From Agrocybe praecox (taxonomy: Eukaryota; Basidiomycota; Agaricomycetes; Agaricales; Agrocybaceae), in NCBI GenBank assembly GCA_964017145.1, contig OZ024848.1, positions 260,501-324,500 on the forward strand: a stretch of 64,000 nucleotides of DNA. The letters are read 5' to 3'. The notes beneath the pieces were generated by a model. The model made no database searches. It was not told the origin of the DNA and worked only from the letters and a program-made list of their open reading frames with translations. Shown here piece after piece: positions 47,226 to 57,739 of the stretch; within the stretch, counting starts at the first letter, position 1, and every line of letters starts with the position of its first letter. Made by a program: the position numbers and the translations under genes.

Positions 47226-47814
47226 ATTTTAACATAATTATTCAGGCGGAAATAGTGTTAATATATATAGTATGCCGATCATCTGATGTGCGCGCACCGC
47301 CCAAGATACAGTTGTCTCCCTCATAACCCGTACCTGTCGGTGGATGGCCGAAAGTATGGGTTATGAGGAGCCATGGGTTATGAGGGATATGCTAAAAATA
47401 GAAATATAAAAATTGAGAGAAAATAAATCTTTAGCATAAGACAGTGAGTCTTAAATGAATGGCTAATGGCCGACAATCTGTATTTTTATTACAATATGAA
47501 CCATATATACGAATAAAAGTGTTGCTGATGTCGTCTTGATCCTTGATTTGAATGTTCTCACACATGTTGAAGGTGTTTGAGCATCTGGACTGGTACTTTT
47601 CTTTCATTTGAACACATAAACTAGCTTAAAAAGACGTTTCATGACACAATCTCATATTAGGTTCATTATAAATGTTCCCCATGTAGCATAAATACGGAAG
47701 TCTTCGGCGGAACGGCACTTCAGCTCTGGTTTCCAACTCCAGTCACAAACTGTGACTAGGTCACCATCGCCTGCACTTTCCTCTTCGCCGTTCCGGCGTC
47801 CTGACCGTATGCGC
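47226..47814. other. Intergenic region with a perfect short hairpin
   Basis: TCCCTCATAACCC (47317-47329) and its exact reverse complement GGGTTATGAGGGA (47375-47387) form a 13-bp stem with a 45-bp loop. The loop holds a second copy, GGGTTATGAGGA, at 47358-47369. No gene seen. Confidence 0.6.
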
Positions 47815-48150
47815 CATGCCTTATGCTTCATCTATCGCGCTCTGCGCCACATTAACACACGTTAAAAATGTATCCGCCGTGCTTCAAGTTTCATGCTTCA
47901 TGCCTCATCTATCGCGCTCTGCGCCGTGTTAACACACATTAAAATATATGCACTATGCTTCATGGTTCACTCATGGTGCCCCTGCACCGTGTCAACACAT
48001 GTTAAAAATATATGTACTTCACTCATTGAACCCTGCACAGCGGCGTCGGATTAATACACGCCGTTAAATATGTATATATGCATCACCCTTCGCGTCCTGC
48101 GCCGTATTAACGCACATTATATATATATATATGCCTTACTCCTCAAGGCC
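47815..48150 (+). repeat. Tandem array of ATGCTTCAT-type units
   Basis: About five diverged units of 60-80 bp, each with a TTCAT(G)CTTCAT start, CGCGCTCTGCGCCGTGTTAA, CACACGTTAAAA and a TATATG tail. Fragments of the same unit recur at 49868-49915 and 51640-51790, so the array has been split by the two blocks between. Confidence 0.75.
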
Positions 48151-48170
48151 TCAAGGCCTCACGCTAAGGT

Positions 48171-49860
48171 GCTTGCTGCGGGGTTGAGTGTGTATGTACG
48201 ATTTGTACTTTGTATATACTCCGAAACAAAACCCAATCAATGTGATTAGTTCTTTCGTGGGAGGGATACGCGATACACGTCGTTAATTATGTTTTCTCTC
48301 TAAAGATACGCTCTCTAATGCAACAGAACGTTTCCTAGGATCGAAGATCACAAGTGTTTGAGTAGCTTACGCACAAAGCGAAGTTCCTCGGAAAGTGTAA
48401 ACGTAGATTTAATGTGTTTCCACAAGATGTAGTGTGTAGGTAGTTCGCCACTTAGGCTGGATACTTAATCCAAAGTCTTTTAATCACTTAAAAAGGGGAC
48501 TCAATCCTAAACGGGCCACTTAGGCGTCACTTAGACAATTTGCCACTTAGGCAGGGAACTTATCCCTAGGAACGGGCCACTTAGGCGTCACTTAGACAAT
48601 TCTTGCCACTTAGGCGGGTATTAAGCTTTATGTCACTTAAGACAGAGGAAACTTTATCCCAATACGTTTATTTAGGTTCCTCGAGAACTCTACAAGTTAA
48701 CTCAAGTTGCTCAACTAACGCCAAGATGCTCAAATGACACGGTAGGTAGTTTGTTCAATAAAACCAACTCTCACGGAGATTTATTAGGTACCAAAGGTCG
48801 ATCCTAGGAGTTTGCAGCTCAGTGTGCGTTCCTCGAATGTGGACAACTGGGTTCTAGTTTATCTGGGGTGCTACGGTAATTTACAGGCTGCTTATATACT
48901 GCTAGGTTTCGGAAAATACAGGAATACTTGGAGCGGATCGGAAATGCTCGGAAAATACAGGAAATAATATTATTGGTTAACGCTAGGTAGCTCCACTCGA
49001 TGCATAAGCAACCAGTAGGTACCATGCGTGTTTTTGTATACCCTCGGAAGGGTTCGTATGGTTGGGCAAGTCGCTGACTCGAGCATGACACTCCGAGGGC
49101 GCTTATTCGCATTAGCCGACGATCATTGATCGACGTTGTAGGGTCCGAAGCATCGGAGTACCGTGGTATCGTATGGATCTACAATCCTCGGCTCCACAAC
49201 TGCCGTTTAAGGTAACTGCGCATATCCGAGGGTCTTAAGACCATGTGTAAGCGTTCCTAGGAACTTCTCCTTTTAGGTTTATCAGCGATCTGACTCGAGC
49301 AGACGTCGGCAAGTCCTAATTGACATTACTAGTGCTTGTCTCGTCGTTTGCATAGTGCCCACTATGTTCCTAGGGACCAGTAATGTACTTTGTTAATGCT
49401 AGGATCAGTCCTACCGCCTTGAGTTAGCGTTCCTAGGAACGTTGGCAGTAGTTTACATGTACTTTCATATGGTGGGAACTTTCCGTTTCCATATTAGGTA
49501 GATGTGGACGCATTGCGCACTGCGTAATAATAAGTGGCTATAGCGCCGTTAAGCTTATTATCAGCAGGCTCTAGCTTACATTCCTGATGGTTGAATATTA
49601 TCCTAGGAGCCTTCGATCCTGCTGCATCGCTGTTAAAGTGTTCCACGCATTTCCGAGGAACTACTATAACTAACTCTAGCATTCGTAAGGTTCGTCCTAG
49701 GGTTCGTAGAATGGTTTCCCCTAGCCAAACATGTAGCTATCCTTGCTCTGTACTTATGTAGACTTAATAATAAACGTGTTTATTATGCTGAAAATTAAGT
49801 AGGATAGATACTTGGTTAAAGTTCAGTCACAGCCGAACACCGGTCGTATCAACGCTCTGC
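48171..49860. other. Insertion-like block rich in CCTAGG and CACTTAGGC words
   Basis: No coding gene supported. Two direct copies of a 62-bp unit (GGGCCACTTAGGCGTCACTT, AGACAATT) lie at about 48510-48630. The palindrome CCTAGG occurs eight times (48334, 48565, 48803, 49256, 49369, 49432, 49602, 49696). GCGTTCCTAGGAAC appears exactly twice (near 49251 and 49428). The block interrupts the ATGCTTCAT array. It could be a non-autonomous or decayed LTR element. Confidence 0.5.
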
Positions 49861-49867
49861 GACGTTC

Positions 49868-51640
49868 CAATACACGATAATATATATGCTTCATACCTCA
49901 TCTGCTGTGCATTCTTCCGACGTCGCGCTGAAAGACGATTTTTCTGTTGGTGATTTATGCTTTGACAATCACACAAAACACAACCAACAACAAAATCCAG
50001 AGAAAGAGTGGGCTAGACCTAGATAAGACGACTCTCTCCCTGTGAGTTCGGGGGTGGGAATAAAGTTACTTCGTTCCTAAGAATGGTTTGTTAGTGTAAA
50101 GATCGTATAGGTTTAAGGGTTGTGATGAGCTTTTGTCCTAGACAAAAGTTTGAGATCGAATAAGAGAGTAGAAATCAAAGTGAACGTGTTCCACTTTGAA
50201 ATCAGAGTAAACGTCGAAAAAGAAGAGAATAATCGAAGCTTGGAACGTTTTCCAAGCTATAGAATTGACTGCCGAGACTGCGAATTGACTGAACGAATAC
50301 TGAACTGAAAGATAACTGCTTGAATCGGTACAATTATCCTATGATAGGGGTGTACTTCTTGTCTACTTTACAGGATCTAACTAGCTTTTATACTACAAAT
50401 CCTGCAAGGCATGAGTAATCGATGACAAGTAAGGTTAAAACGAATGACAAAGAATAAGGGGTTAAATGAATAGGCTGACTGAGCGAGTGAGTCAGGAATG
50501 ACAAAGGAATGGGTTGAAACGATGGAAAAGAAGGAGAAAACTGTCCATCGCTCGATGAAATGACTAAGAAATGAATAAGAATGAGTAATAAATAAAAAAA
50601 GTTGACTAATGCGCAGCAAAGAATGACCAAGCACATCTTCTTGAATGATAAATCGATCATAGTTGACTTGACGATTAGTGAAATCGACGGATGGAAGGAA
50701 TCGAGCTATTTCCAGCTGATGGATTGCTATATTTGGCGGATGTAACCTTAGCGTAGCCGCGTTGTTGATGTATCAGTTCCCGTGACTCATAGTGACTCGT
50801 GATAGGCATGTGACATCGAATCATGTGCTTGGAATGATGGTTGCACAGCCGCTTGATGGCCTGGGCTTTGCATGATGTCATCGAAGTCTTTTAATAGAGT
50901 AGATGGGATGCGACGGATTTAGATAAGTGGTGAATATGCTGTGCCATTGTATGATGTAAGCGTAGGCATATCTTATCTTCTGTGTGATGCTGAGGGACAC
51001 TTGTGATCATGGAATAGCAATGCGTGGCCTTGTGAATAATGCTGGTGCCGAACTTCTGGTTGTCGATACTGCGAAAACTATGATTCCTCGTTCGTAATGC
51101 ACGATTTCCTCGAGGCGAATGATTTTGGGTGTGTTGTCCGGCTGAATTCTGTATGTGAAACTGACGGTATCTCCTTCTTGAAAAATATGATCCTCCATGT
51201 AATGTGTTGCTAACCAATTTTCGCAATTTTCACTCGCATCAAAAACTCCGGCAATTTGAATGAATGGATATATTGACGCTTTATTGATTTTTCGAGGTCC
51301 GGAAGAATTGACGACATCCTTGGATTGTTGAACAAAGGAAACAAGGGAAGTGGAAGACATTTGGTAGATTTGAACGCGTAAGACAATGAACGTTGAGAGG
51401 AAGGAGTGATTTGTCTTGGATCGTGGCGACGGTTTCATGACTTTAGCCTAGACTGAATAGATTTCGGAAGAATTGGTGCCTTAATGTTGCGATAGAGCCG
51501 TGATGGGAAATTAAAATGGAGAATACAAAAAAGGAAATATTGAAATTTAAAAATAAACGAATGATCTCTTATGCAATTTCAGGTTCGTTCATGTTCAATC
51601 AAATATGACGCATGACAGCGCCCAGTGCCATGGTTGTGTA
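49868..51640. other. Second insertion-like block in the ATGCTTCAT array
   Basis: Bounded on both sides by fragments of the ATGCTTCAT array. The only notable frame is 51007-51438 on the minus strand, listed separately. The left part (50000-50670) is A/G-rich with many GAATGA words and no coding potential. Confidence 0.4.
51007..51438 (-). CDS. Hypothetical 117-143-residue open frame
   Basis: From MSSTSLVSFVQQSKDVVNSS (an internal ATG near 51360) or an upstream ATG at 51438. The frame encodes INKASIYPFIQIAGVFDASE, EDHIFQEGDTVSFTYRIQPD and RLEEIVHYERGIIVFAVSTT, a pattern of strands like a small beta-barrel. Stop at 51007. No family recognised and no introns needed. It may belong to the inserted block. 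Confidence 0.4.
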   Translation of the reverse strand: MKPSPRSKTNHSFLSTFIVLRVQIYQMSSTSLVSFVQQSKDVVNSSGPRKINKASIYPFIQIAGVFDASENCENWLATHYMEDHIFQEGDTVSFTYRIQPDNTPKIIRLEEIVHYERGIIVFAVSTTRSSAPALFTRPRIAIP

Positions 51641-52990
51641 TGTTAAAAATACCTGCCTAATGCTTCATTTGTTGTGCCCTGCCCCGTTTTAATTATTAAT
51701 ACTCATTGAAATATATGTGTCATGCCCAATGCTATTTTATAGGTCACACCCTGCATCGCAGCAATACAGACGCCTAATCACACACCATGCACCGACGCAC
51801 CATGTTAAGGTGCTGTATACAATATTTGATACACATAAAAATACCCACCAGCTCAAGGGGACCCTTGCAGGCTTGGACAATCATCATGTCTATGTTGAGG
51901 TAGTCAGCCTAGGTTGGTGGGCCTGCCCCACTTCGACCCCGGCAGGTATACTTTTTGCGCAAGAAATGCAGTACGTATGGTAGTCTGAATAACTTCTGGC
52001 TAAGACAAAACCCCTGGGCAAAACACCGGGATATCGGTCGTCACCGGACTCCAGAAATTTGGGTATCCTCACAAGCTAGATGCGTCGCCCGGCTCCTAAA
52101 GGTTGGGTATCACAGCGTGCTCGAACACCTGTCAGACGATCGGCTGGCTCAGGATGGGGGCAAGAAGTGCTTCGCACTTTTGCCCAATATCTTAGCTTCA
52201 CACATTCTGCTAAAACTGGAATAAATGAGTGAGACTCAGTTTTCTGTCCATCTTATCATGTTCACAGAAAACACTGCCGAAATAGCGACAGACAAAGAGA
52301 CTAATTTGAGAGTAATCTGCCATCAAACTCTGCCGGAACTCTCCCTAACATCTGGAGCCGAGATTACTAGTTTTTTTGGACAGCCAGTCTGCCCAAAGTT
52401 TGTCAGCATTTCCATGGATTCGAAGCTGATTTTTGACAGAAGCCGTCAAATGAGCCGCGTCGGCCATCGATCAGAAGGCCTGAAATGCCAAGCGCTGTTC
52501 TTCTTTGCCAGAACATTGAAATCTCACCAAGTTGAATCGTAAAAGTCAGTGGCCATCGTATTTTGATGATTTGTAGAGGCTACTCGGAGAAAAAAAGTTT
52601 CTTTTTGTATCTAATGTTGCACACATTTTTAAGTCATGTATGTCATGACTCAAAATGTCATATTTATTGAATTTTTGCAACTTTGAAATTTTATAATACA
52701 AAAAGATGAATGAGCGAAGGAGATTCGAACTATACACCTCATAGAGTCAAAAGGTCTCAATTATTCAGAGAGCTTAACCACTATACCGAGCAGATATTGA
52801 CAGTTTTTGAAACAGGGGAAATATAAGGCATATCCGCGACGCTTCTGTACCGCAAAATTTAATCTGTTTCAGGGTACTCAAGGGGACATGGTTCGCAATT
52901 CTTCTTCAAAAAATACATAGGATAGACTTTAAATAAATTTGGGATGTATTTGAGCAGAAATGTGTATTATAGCTCGGCCTATGTCTTGTT
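51641..52990. other. Intergenic region
   Basis: 51640-51790 are more fragments of the ATGCTTCAT array. A 105-codon plus frame (52225-52542, MSETQFSVHLIMFTENTAEI...) has no recognisable domain or splice support. A degenerate tRNA-like sequence lies at 52709-52792. Confidence 0.4.
52709..52792 (-). pseudogene. Degenerate class-II tRNA-like sequence
   Basis: On the minus strand it reads GCTCGGTATAGTGGTTAAGC (D-arm/A-box-like), then TCTC..GAGA (an anticodon-arm-like stem), an ACCT..AGGT long variable arm and AGTTCGAATCT (T-loop/B-box-like). Acceptor and T-stem pairing are poor and there is no U33, so a working tRNA is unlikely. Confidence 0.35.
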
Positions 52991-54269
52991 TCTAGACCCT
53001 CATCGTCGACAGAGACACTTACACAGGCGGATGCTCAGCTTAGATTTGTTTAAGCCAAATAAAACTCCGGATTAACTGAGTTAGAAACTGTGATTATTTT
53101 AAGTCCGACCCAAGTAAATCTCGGTCCGCAATCGATCGTAAAATGTTTAAACACGGCTGAAAAAAAACAGGATGCACATGCAGCGCAATTCTTCTCAAGT
53201 CCAGCTTCACATTATTTCAAACCTTCGCCTTCATTTCTTCTGTCTCTGAACTTTGCCTCCCCAGCCACTGAGCATGCCGCCGGGGCCGAACAAAAGAGTA
53301 TTTGCTTGTGTTTACCAAGGGCCCCCGCGTTGGGGGAAATCTTCTGGGTTTCACCAATCACGACTTGCTTTTCTCCTCGACGGACACATCTGTGTGGCAT
53401 GGGCATGTCCATGAAGTGGTTGACTGTGATTTTATGCCAAATTCTCACCTGTGGGACCATGTTGAATGGCGCAGTCATCCACCTGTCCCATGTATTAATG
53501 TCCACTGGATCGAGTTACTGACTAACTTCAACAGTTTACACGGTATGGCAGGGAGGTTTATAAGTGTATGGATCTCAATGGTAAGAGGTCGCTTCTACTG
53601 GAAGTGTTCTTTGATACTTACATTGTCATGACAGGCCTCAACCTTGTTTGCGCAACAGTGTAGTTTGTGGGGGGGGGACCACTGGGGGTCAGATGGTAGT
53701 GTCGGTAAGCACTTGCAGTATCATTTCGGCCTCACTGAGGGTCCAAATTACGAATAGCAACATGTGTAATTCACTGAGTCATTAGTAGTCGAATATATCA
53801 TATTTCAATCCCACTCTAATATACCAGTGTCTAAGGGATAGTGAAAATGGCGAGCGAGAAATTTTTCTATGTAGGCCGTAAAAGGAAATATGCAGCGCAG
53901 TGGTCTGCCGATGCTTGAGATTAATTGAAGTTCTGGCTTAAATTTTTGTGAAATCCGCCGCTGAAGCAAAACTAAGCTGCGAGGTTTGAATCTGATTTGG
54001 TGGGACGTTTTTGGAAATAATTTGAAACAAACTTAAACAAATCTGATGTCTGATGGGACCCAGATTTGTTTAAACGGGTGACCCACCTGTGTAGCGGCCC
54101 TGATGAGCCTCACTAGGCGGAGTACAAACTGCGTTGACATGCCGTGACATGCCGTTTTGAATTCCTGACGTGACTTCCTTGTCAAAGAAGGAAAGAAGCG
54201 TAGAAATGAGCGTGGAAACGCTGACAAAACTTTGGGCGGACTGACTCTTCCTAGTATATTGGAAATACA
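52991..54269. other. Intergenic region, possibly a decayed element
   Basis: AGATTTGTTTAAGCC near 53042 and AAACTTAAACAAATCTGATG near 54027 (followed by CAGATTTGTTTAAACGGG at about 54061) could be remnants of terminal repeats. A 109-codon plus frame at 53302-53631 (KGPRVGGNLLGFTNHDLLFS...) has no recognised family. A run of nine G occurs near 53670. Confidence 0.35.
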
Positions 54270-54440
54270 GCCTAATATATTATTATATTGACCTGTATTT
54301 CCGAGATACAGGTATCGCCCATACTATATATGGGAAGCCCGAACCTGTATCTTTGACATACAGGTTGATAAATACACGTGACATATATTTATTAAGCTGT
54401 TTCTAGGAGATACAGGTATCGGCGCCCGTGTACGCCGCAC
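54270..54440 (-). repeat. Stray copy of the giant element's inner palindromic block
   Basis: Same order of landmarks as the inner ends of both long arms (13840-13957, 32510-32640): TTGACCTGTATTTCC, GGCCATACTATATATGGGAA-like, CTGTATCTTTGACATACAGG, ATACACGTGACATATATTTA and GATACAGGTATCGGCGCC. More palindromic than the arm copies. It lies 20 kb from the right arm, so this block is a dispersed repeat in its own right. Confidence 0.75.
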
Positions 54441-55383
54441 TCTCTGCCTCACACATTGAGTTCGGCAGGGTTCGGCAATAGCTTGTGAGTGGGACACCTA
54501 TTATATATTGGACAGACCTTTCAGTAACAAGAGAATTTGTTTGGAAATCTTTATTATCTACTGTATATTTACATTATGAAAATTAAAATTCAATTAAATT
54601 TATAGGACGAGAAATGAGAGCCAGAACAATGAGAACGAGCACGAATGAGAACCGGAGCTGTTTCACGTCTTAGGCCTCGTCTCTCATTCTCTCCCACCCT
54701 CACACTTGCTCGCTTGTCCTCTCTTCAACTCGCTTGCTGGAGGTTCCCGTTGCTTAGCGGAGGGTGTTGCGGGAGGTGAGGCTTGAGCTTGAGGTGAGGA
54801 GAGAAACCCTCTGTCGTCGTTGCTGCCCATGCTGACAGTTCCAAATCGGTAGCCAATGAGGTTAGGCTTTTGGAAAGAAGCCTTTCTTAAGCTGTATCTC
54901 TTGACCAAGGCCAAGCAGATGCTTATTGTATCTATTTGAAGGCGGATGAATACGACGGATGTCTCAAGGAAGAAAAGGGGGCGCACGGGGTTTCCTTCTT
55001 ACCTGCGAATGGTTGAGAAAGCCATATAATAAATAATAGGGGGTTTCACGTTGGCGATTTCGAGGCGATTTCGTCTCGATTTCGGGGTTTTTTTTCCGTG
55101 CGATTTTTGCACCGCCACATCATTTTTCGAAAAGCATGTTCCGCGATAAGGGGCCCGAATGGCCTCTTATCTTAGGATAAGATGACCAGGAAGGAAGATC
55201 GGACTCGTCCTTTCTAAGCCTCTCCTTGGATCCTTATTAACACCTCAATATTCTCAATATAGTAACATTATCTAATTTTGAGATTTCTTCCGTCTCGTCG
55301 CTCTCTCCTGCTCCTCGAGTGCGAAAAAAGTTCCAACTCGCAATTTCTGCTTTTTCACCATTCTCGGGACCTTTTTTCGCTTA
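54441..55383. other. Intergenic region
   Basis: No gene supported. GAGAACGAGCACGAATGAGA-like purine-rich DNA lies at 54600-54670, and a 100-codon minus frame at 54684-54986 is low-complexity at its C-terminus. A T-run after TCGTCTCGATTTCGGGG is at about 55070-55095. Confidence 0.4.
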
Positions 55384-56450
55384 ATGTTCACTCTTTCTTC
55401 GCGCTTATATCTTTTTTTTCTCACGCAGGTTTCCTTTGATGACGCGACGGCACCGTCACTGCTGGCACTGTTGGCCCTCCTGCTGATTCGGGTTCTGACG
55501 GTCCTCAGGCTCCTTCTCGTCGTTTCGGCAAACTCACAAGGACGAGGCAGCTGTGGCCCAACTCCGTCCTCTTTCTTTCGCCCCCCTGCCGTGCCTTCTG
55601 GTCGCTTTGGCAAGCCTAACAAGTTATTGAGGTCGCCAATAGGACTCAACAGCCCTACAAATACAACTACCTCGTGGATCCGGTCTTTTACCCTCGTCCA
55701 CATTCGCCGCCGGCTTTCTTTGTCACCATTTCAGAAGAAGATACGTCCACCTTTCGACTTACCGGGATGCTTGTTGATCACAAAGACTCGGTTGCATAAC
55801 TTTGCCTCTGAATCCGAAATCCTCCGCAATTGAGAAGCGTTAAAGCGAAGCCGACCCAGCTGCCAAGCACTGATGCGTCTATGACTTGCAACTGGTAGAA
55901 TATGATCCACTCGGAGAGTGTGACATCGTATTTCCTGACGCTTTCTTTCTTACCGATTTCTACTCACCGTTACCTCTTTTGTTACGCAGGATGCCCTCGC
56001 AAAGATTATCATCTTGTCCTACAAGAAGGACACGATTGTCAACAGCACGAAGACTGTTTCTATTTGGACCTCGACAAAATGGAAGAAGATTTCAGCATCA
56101 GAGAAGAACTCGGCCTCGAGCATGGCCTATACCTTGAAGCTTCCGACACCTACTCCAATTTCCGGTGTTTGCGGGCTGCAGACAACCTCATCAAAAGAAT
56201 TACGACGACACCTTCAACGAAGACATCTTGGGAGAATTTTTCTATCCTTTCGACGCCGACGCTTTCGAATTCTTTCTATCTGAACACAATCTCTGGCACG
56301 TAGACGAAATCGACTTCTATTTGGACGCCATTTCCAACCCTAAGAGCCCGGCGAACTCGACAAGACACGAATCTGTTGCTACCTCTCGAATTCGACCAAG
56401 CTCATCGACAACTCGTGTTGCGGATTTTCGTGCTATGCACACCCTTTGCG
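55384..56450 (+). pseudogene. Decayed coding region upstream of the minisatellite, possible gag remnant
   Basis: Coding-like stretches in shifting plus-strand frames: YNYLVDPVFYPRPHSPPAFF with SEEDTSTFRLTGMLVDHKDS (about 55655-55795, ended by TAA), GHDCQQHEDCFYLDLDKMEE with LGLEHGLYLEASDTYSNFR (about 56030-56165), and FNEDILGEFFYPFDADAFEF with FLSEHNLWHVDEIDFYLDAI (about 56215-56335). Stops and frame changes separate them. Position upstream of RT and recombinase remnants suggests the gag part of the same retroelement, but no gag motif is recognised. Confidence 0.4.
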
Positions 56451-56454
56451 TCAT

Positions 56455-57690
56455 ATTATGCCCGTGTTCGACCATGTCGTTCCCTCATACATATCGTGTT
56501 CGAACATTTTGTTCGCTCATACCTTTTATGTTCGAACACATTGTTCGTTCATACCATCGTGTTTGACCTTGTCGTTCCCTCATACCCATTGCGTTCGAAC
56601 ATTTCGTTCGCACATACATTCTATGTTCGACCACGTCGTTCGTTCATACCCATCGTGTTCGACCATGTCGTTCCCTCATACCTATCGCGTTCGGACATTT
56701 CGTTCGCATATACCTCTCGCGTTCGACCATGTTGTTCGCTTATATTTCTCGTGTTCAACCATCGTTCGCCTATCACGTTCGAGCATGTTGTTCACCCTTA
56801 TCTCTTGTGTTCGACTATTGTTCGCTTATTGCGTTTAAGCATGTTGTTCACCTATACCTCTTGTGTTTGACTATCGTTCGCCCTTGCGTCCAACCATGTC
56901 GTTCACCTATATCTCTTGTGTTTGACTATCGTTCGCCCATTGCGTTTGACCATGTCATTCACCTATATCTCTCGTGTTCGACACTCATTCGCCCATTGCG
57001 TTCGACTATGTCGTTCACCTATATCTCTTGTGTTCGATGCTCGTTCGCCTATCGCGTTCGACTATGTCGTTCACCCATCTCTCGCATTCGATGCTCGTTC
57101 GCCTATCGCGTTCGACTATGTCGTTCACCCATCTCTCGCATTCGACTATGTCGTTTGCCTATACCTATTGTGTTCGATTATGTCGTTCACCTATATCTCT
57201 TATGTTTGACTATCGTTCGCCCATTGCGTTCGACCTTGTCGTTCACCTATATCTCTAGTGTTTGACGCTCGTTCGCCTATCGCGTTCGATTATGTCGCTC
57301 ACCTATATCTCTCGTGTTAGACTATCGTTCGCTTATTGCATTCGACCATGTCTTTCACCTATATATCTCGTGTTTGACTATGTCATTCACCCATATCTCT
57401 TGCGTTCGACCACGTCGTTCGCCTATCTCTTGCATTCGACTATGTTGTTTGCCTATACCTATCGTGTTCGATTATGTCATTCACCTATACCTTTCATGTT
57501 CAACTATGTTGTCCACCTATATCTCTCGCACTTGACTAGTTGTTTGTTTATACCTCTCACGCCCGACTATTCGTTTGCTTATACCCATCTTTCACTTTTA
57601 TTTCTTGCATTCGACTATGTCGTCTGCTCATACCTCCCGTGTTCGACTATGTCATTTGCTTGTACCTATTGCTCTTCACCATCTTGTCCT
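56455..57690. repeat. 1.2-kb minisatellite, about 56-bp higher-order unit
   Basis: Tandem array built on CGTTCGACTATGTCGTTCAC, CTATATCTCTCGTGTTCGAC and TATCGTTCGCCTATTG, a 56-bp unit made of two related halves; unit length varies by deletion of a half. The array stays open for over 150 codons in more than one plus-strand frame (for example 56729-57265), a by-product of the repeat and not evidence of a gene. Confidence 0.9.
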
Positions 57691-57739
57691 CTTATATCTA
57701 TATATAATATATATCCCATCAAGCCTTTTGCTCATTTCT

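Noticed and set aside
55272..55703. 143-codon minus-strand frame rich in Arg and Lys
   Set aside because: It overlaps a plus-strand coding-like stretch and has a biased composition typical of an antisense shadow.
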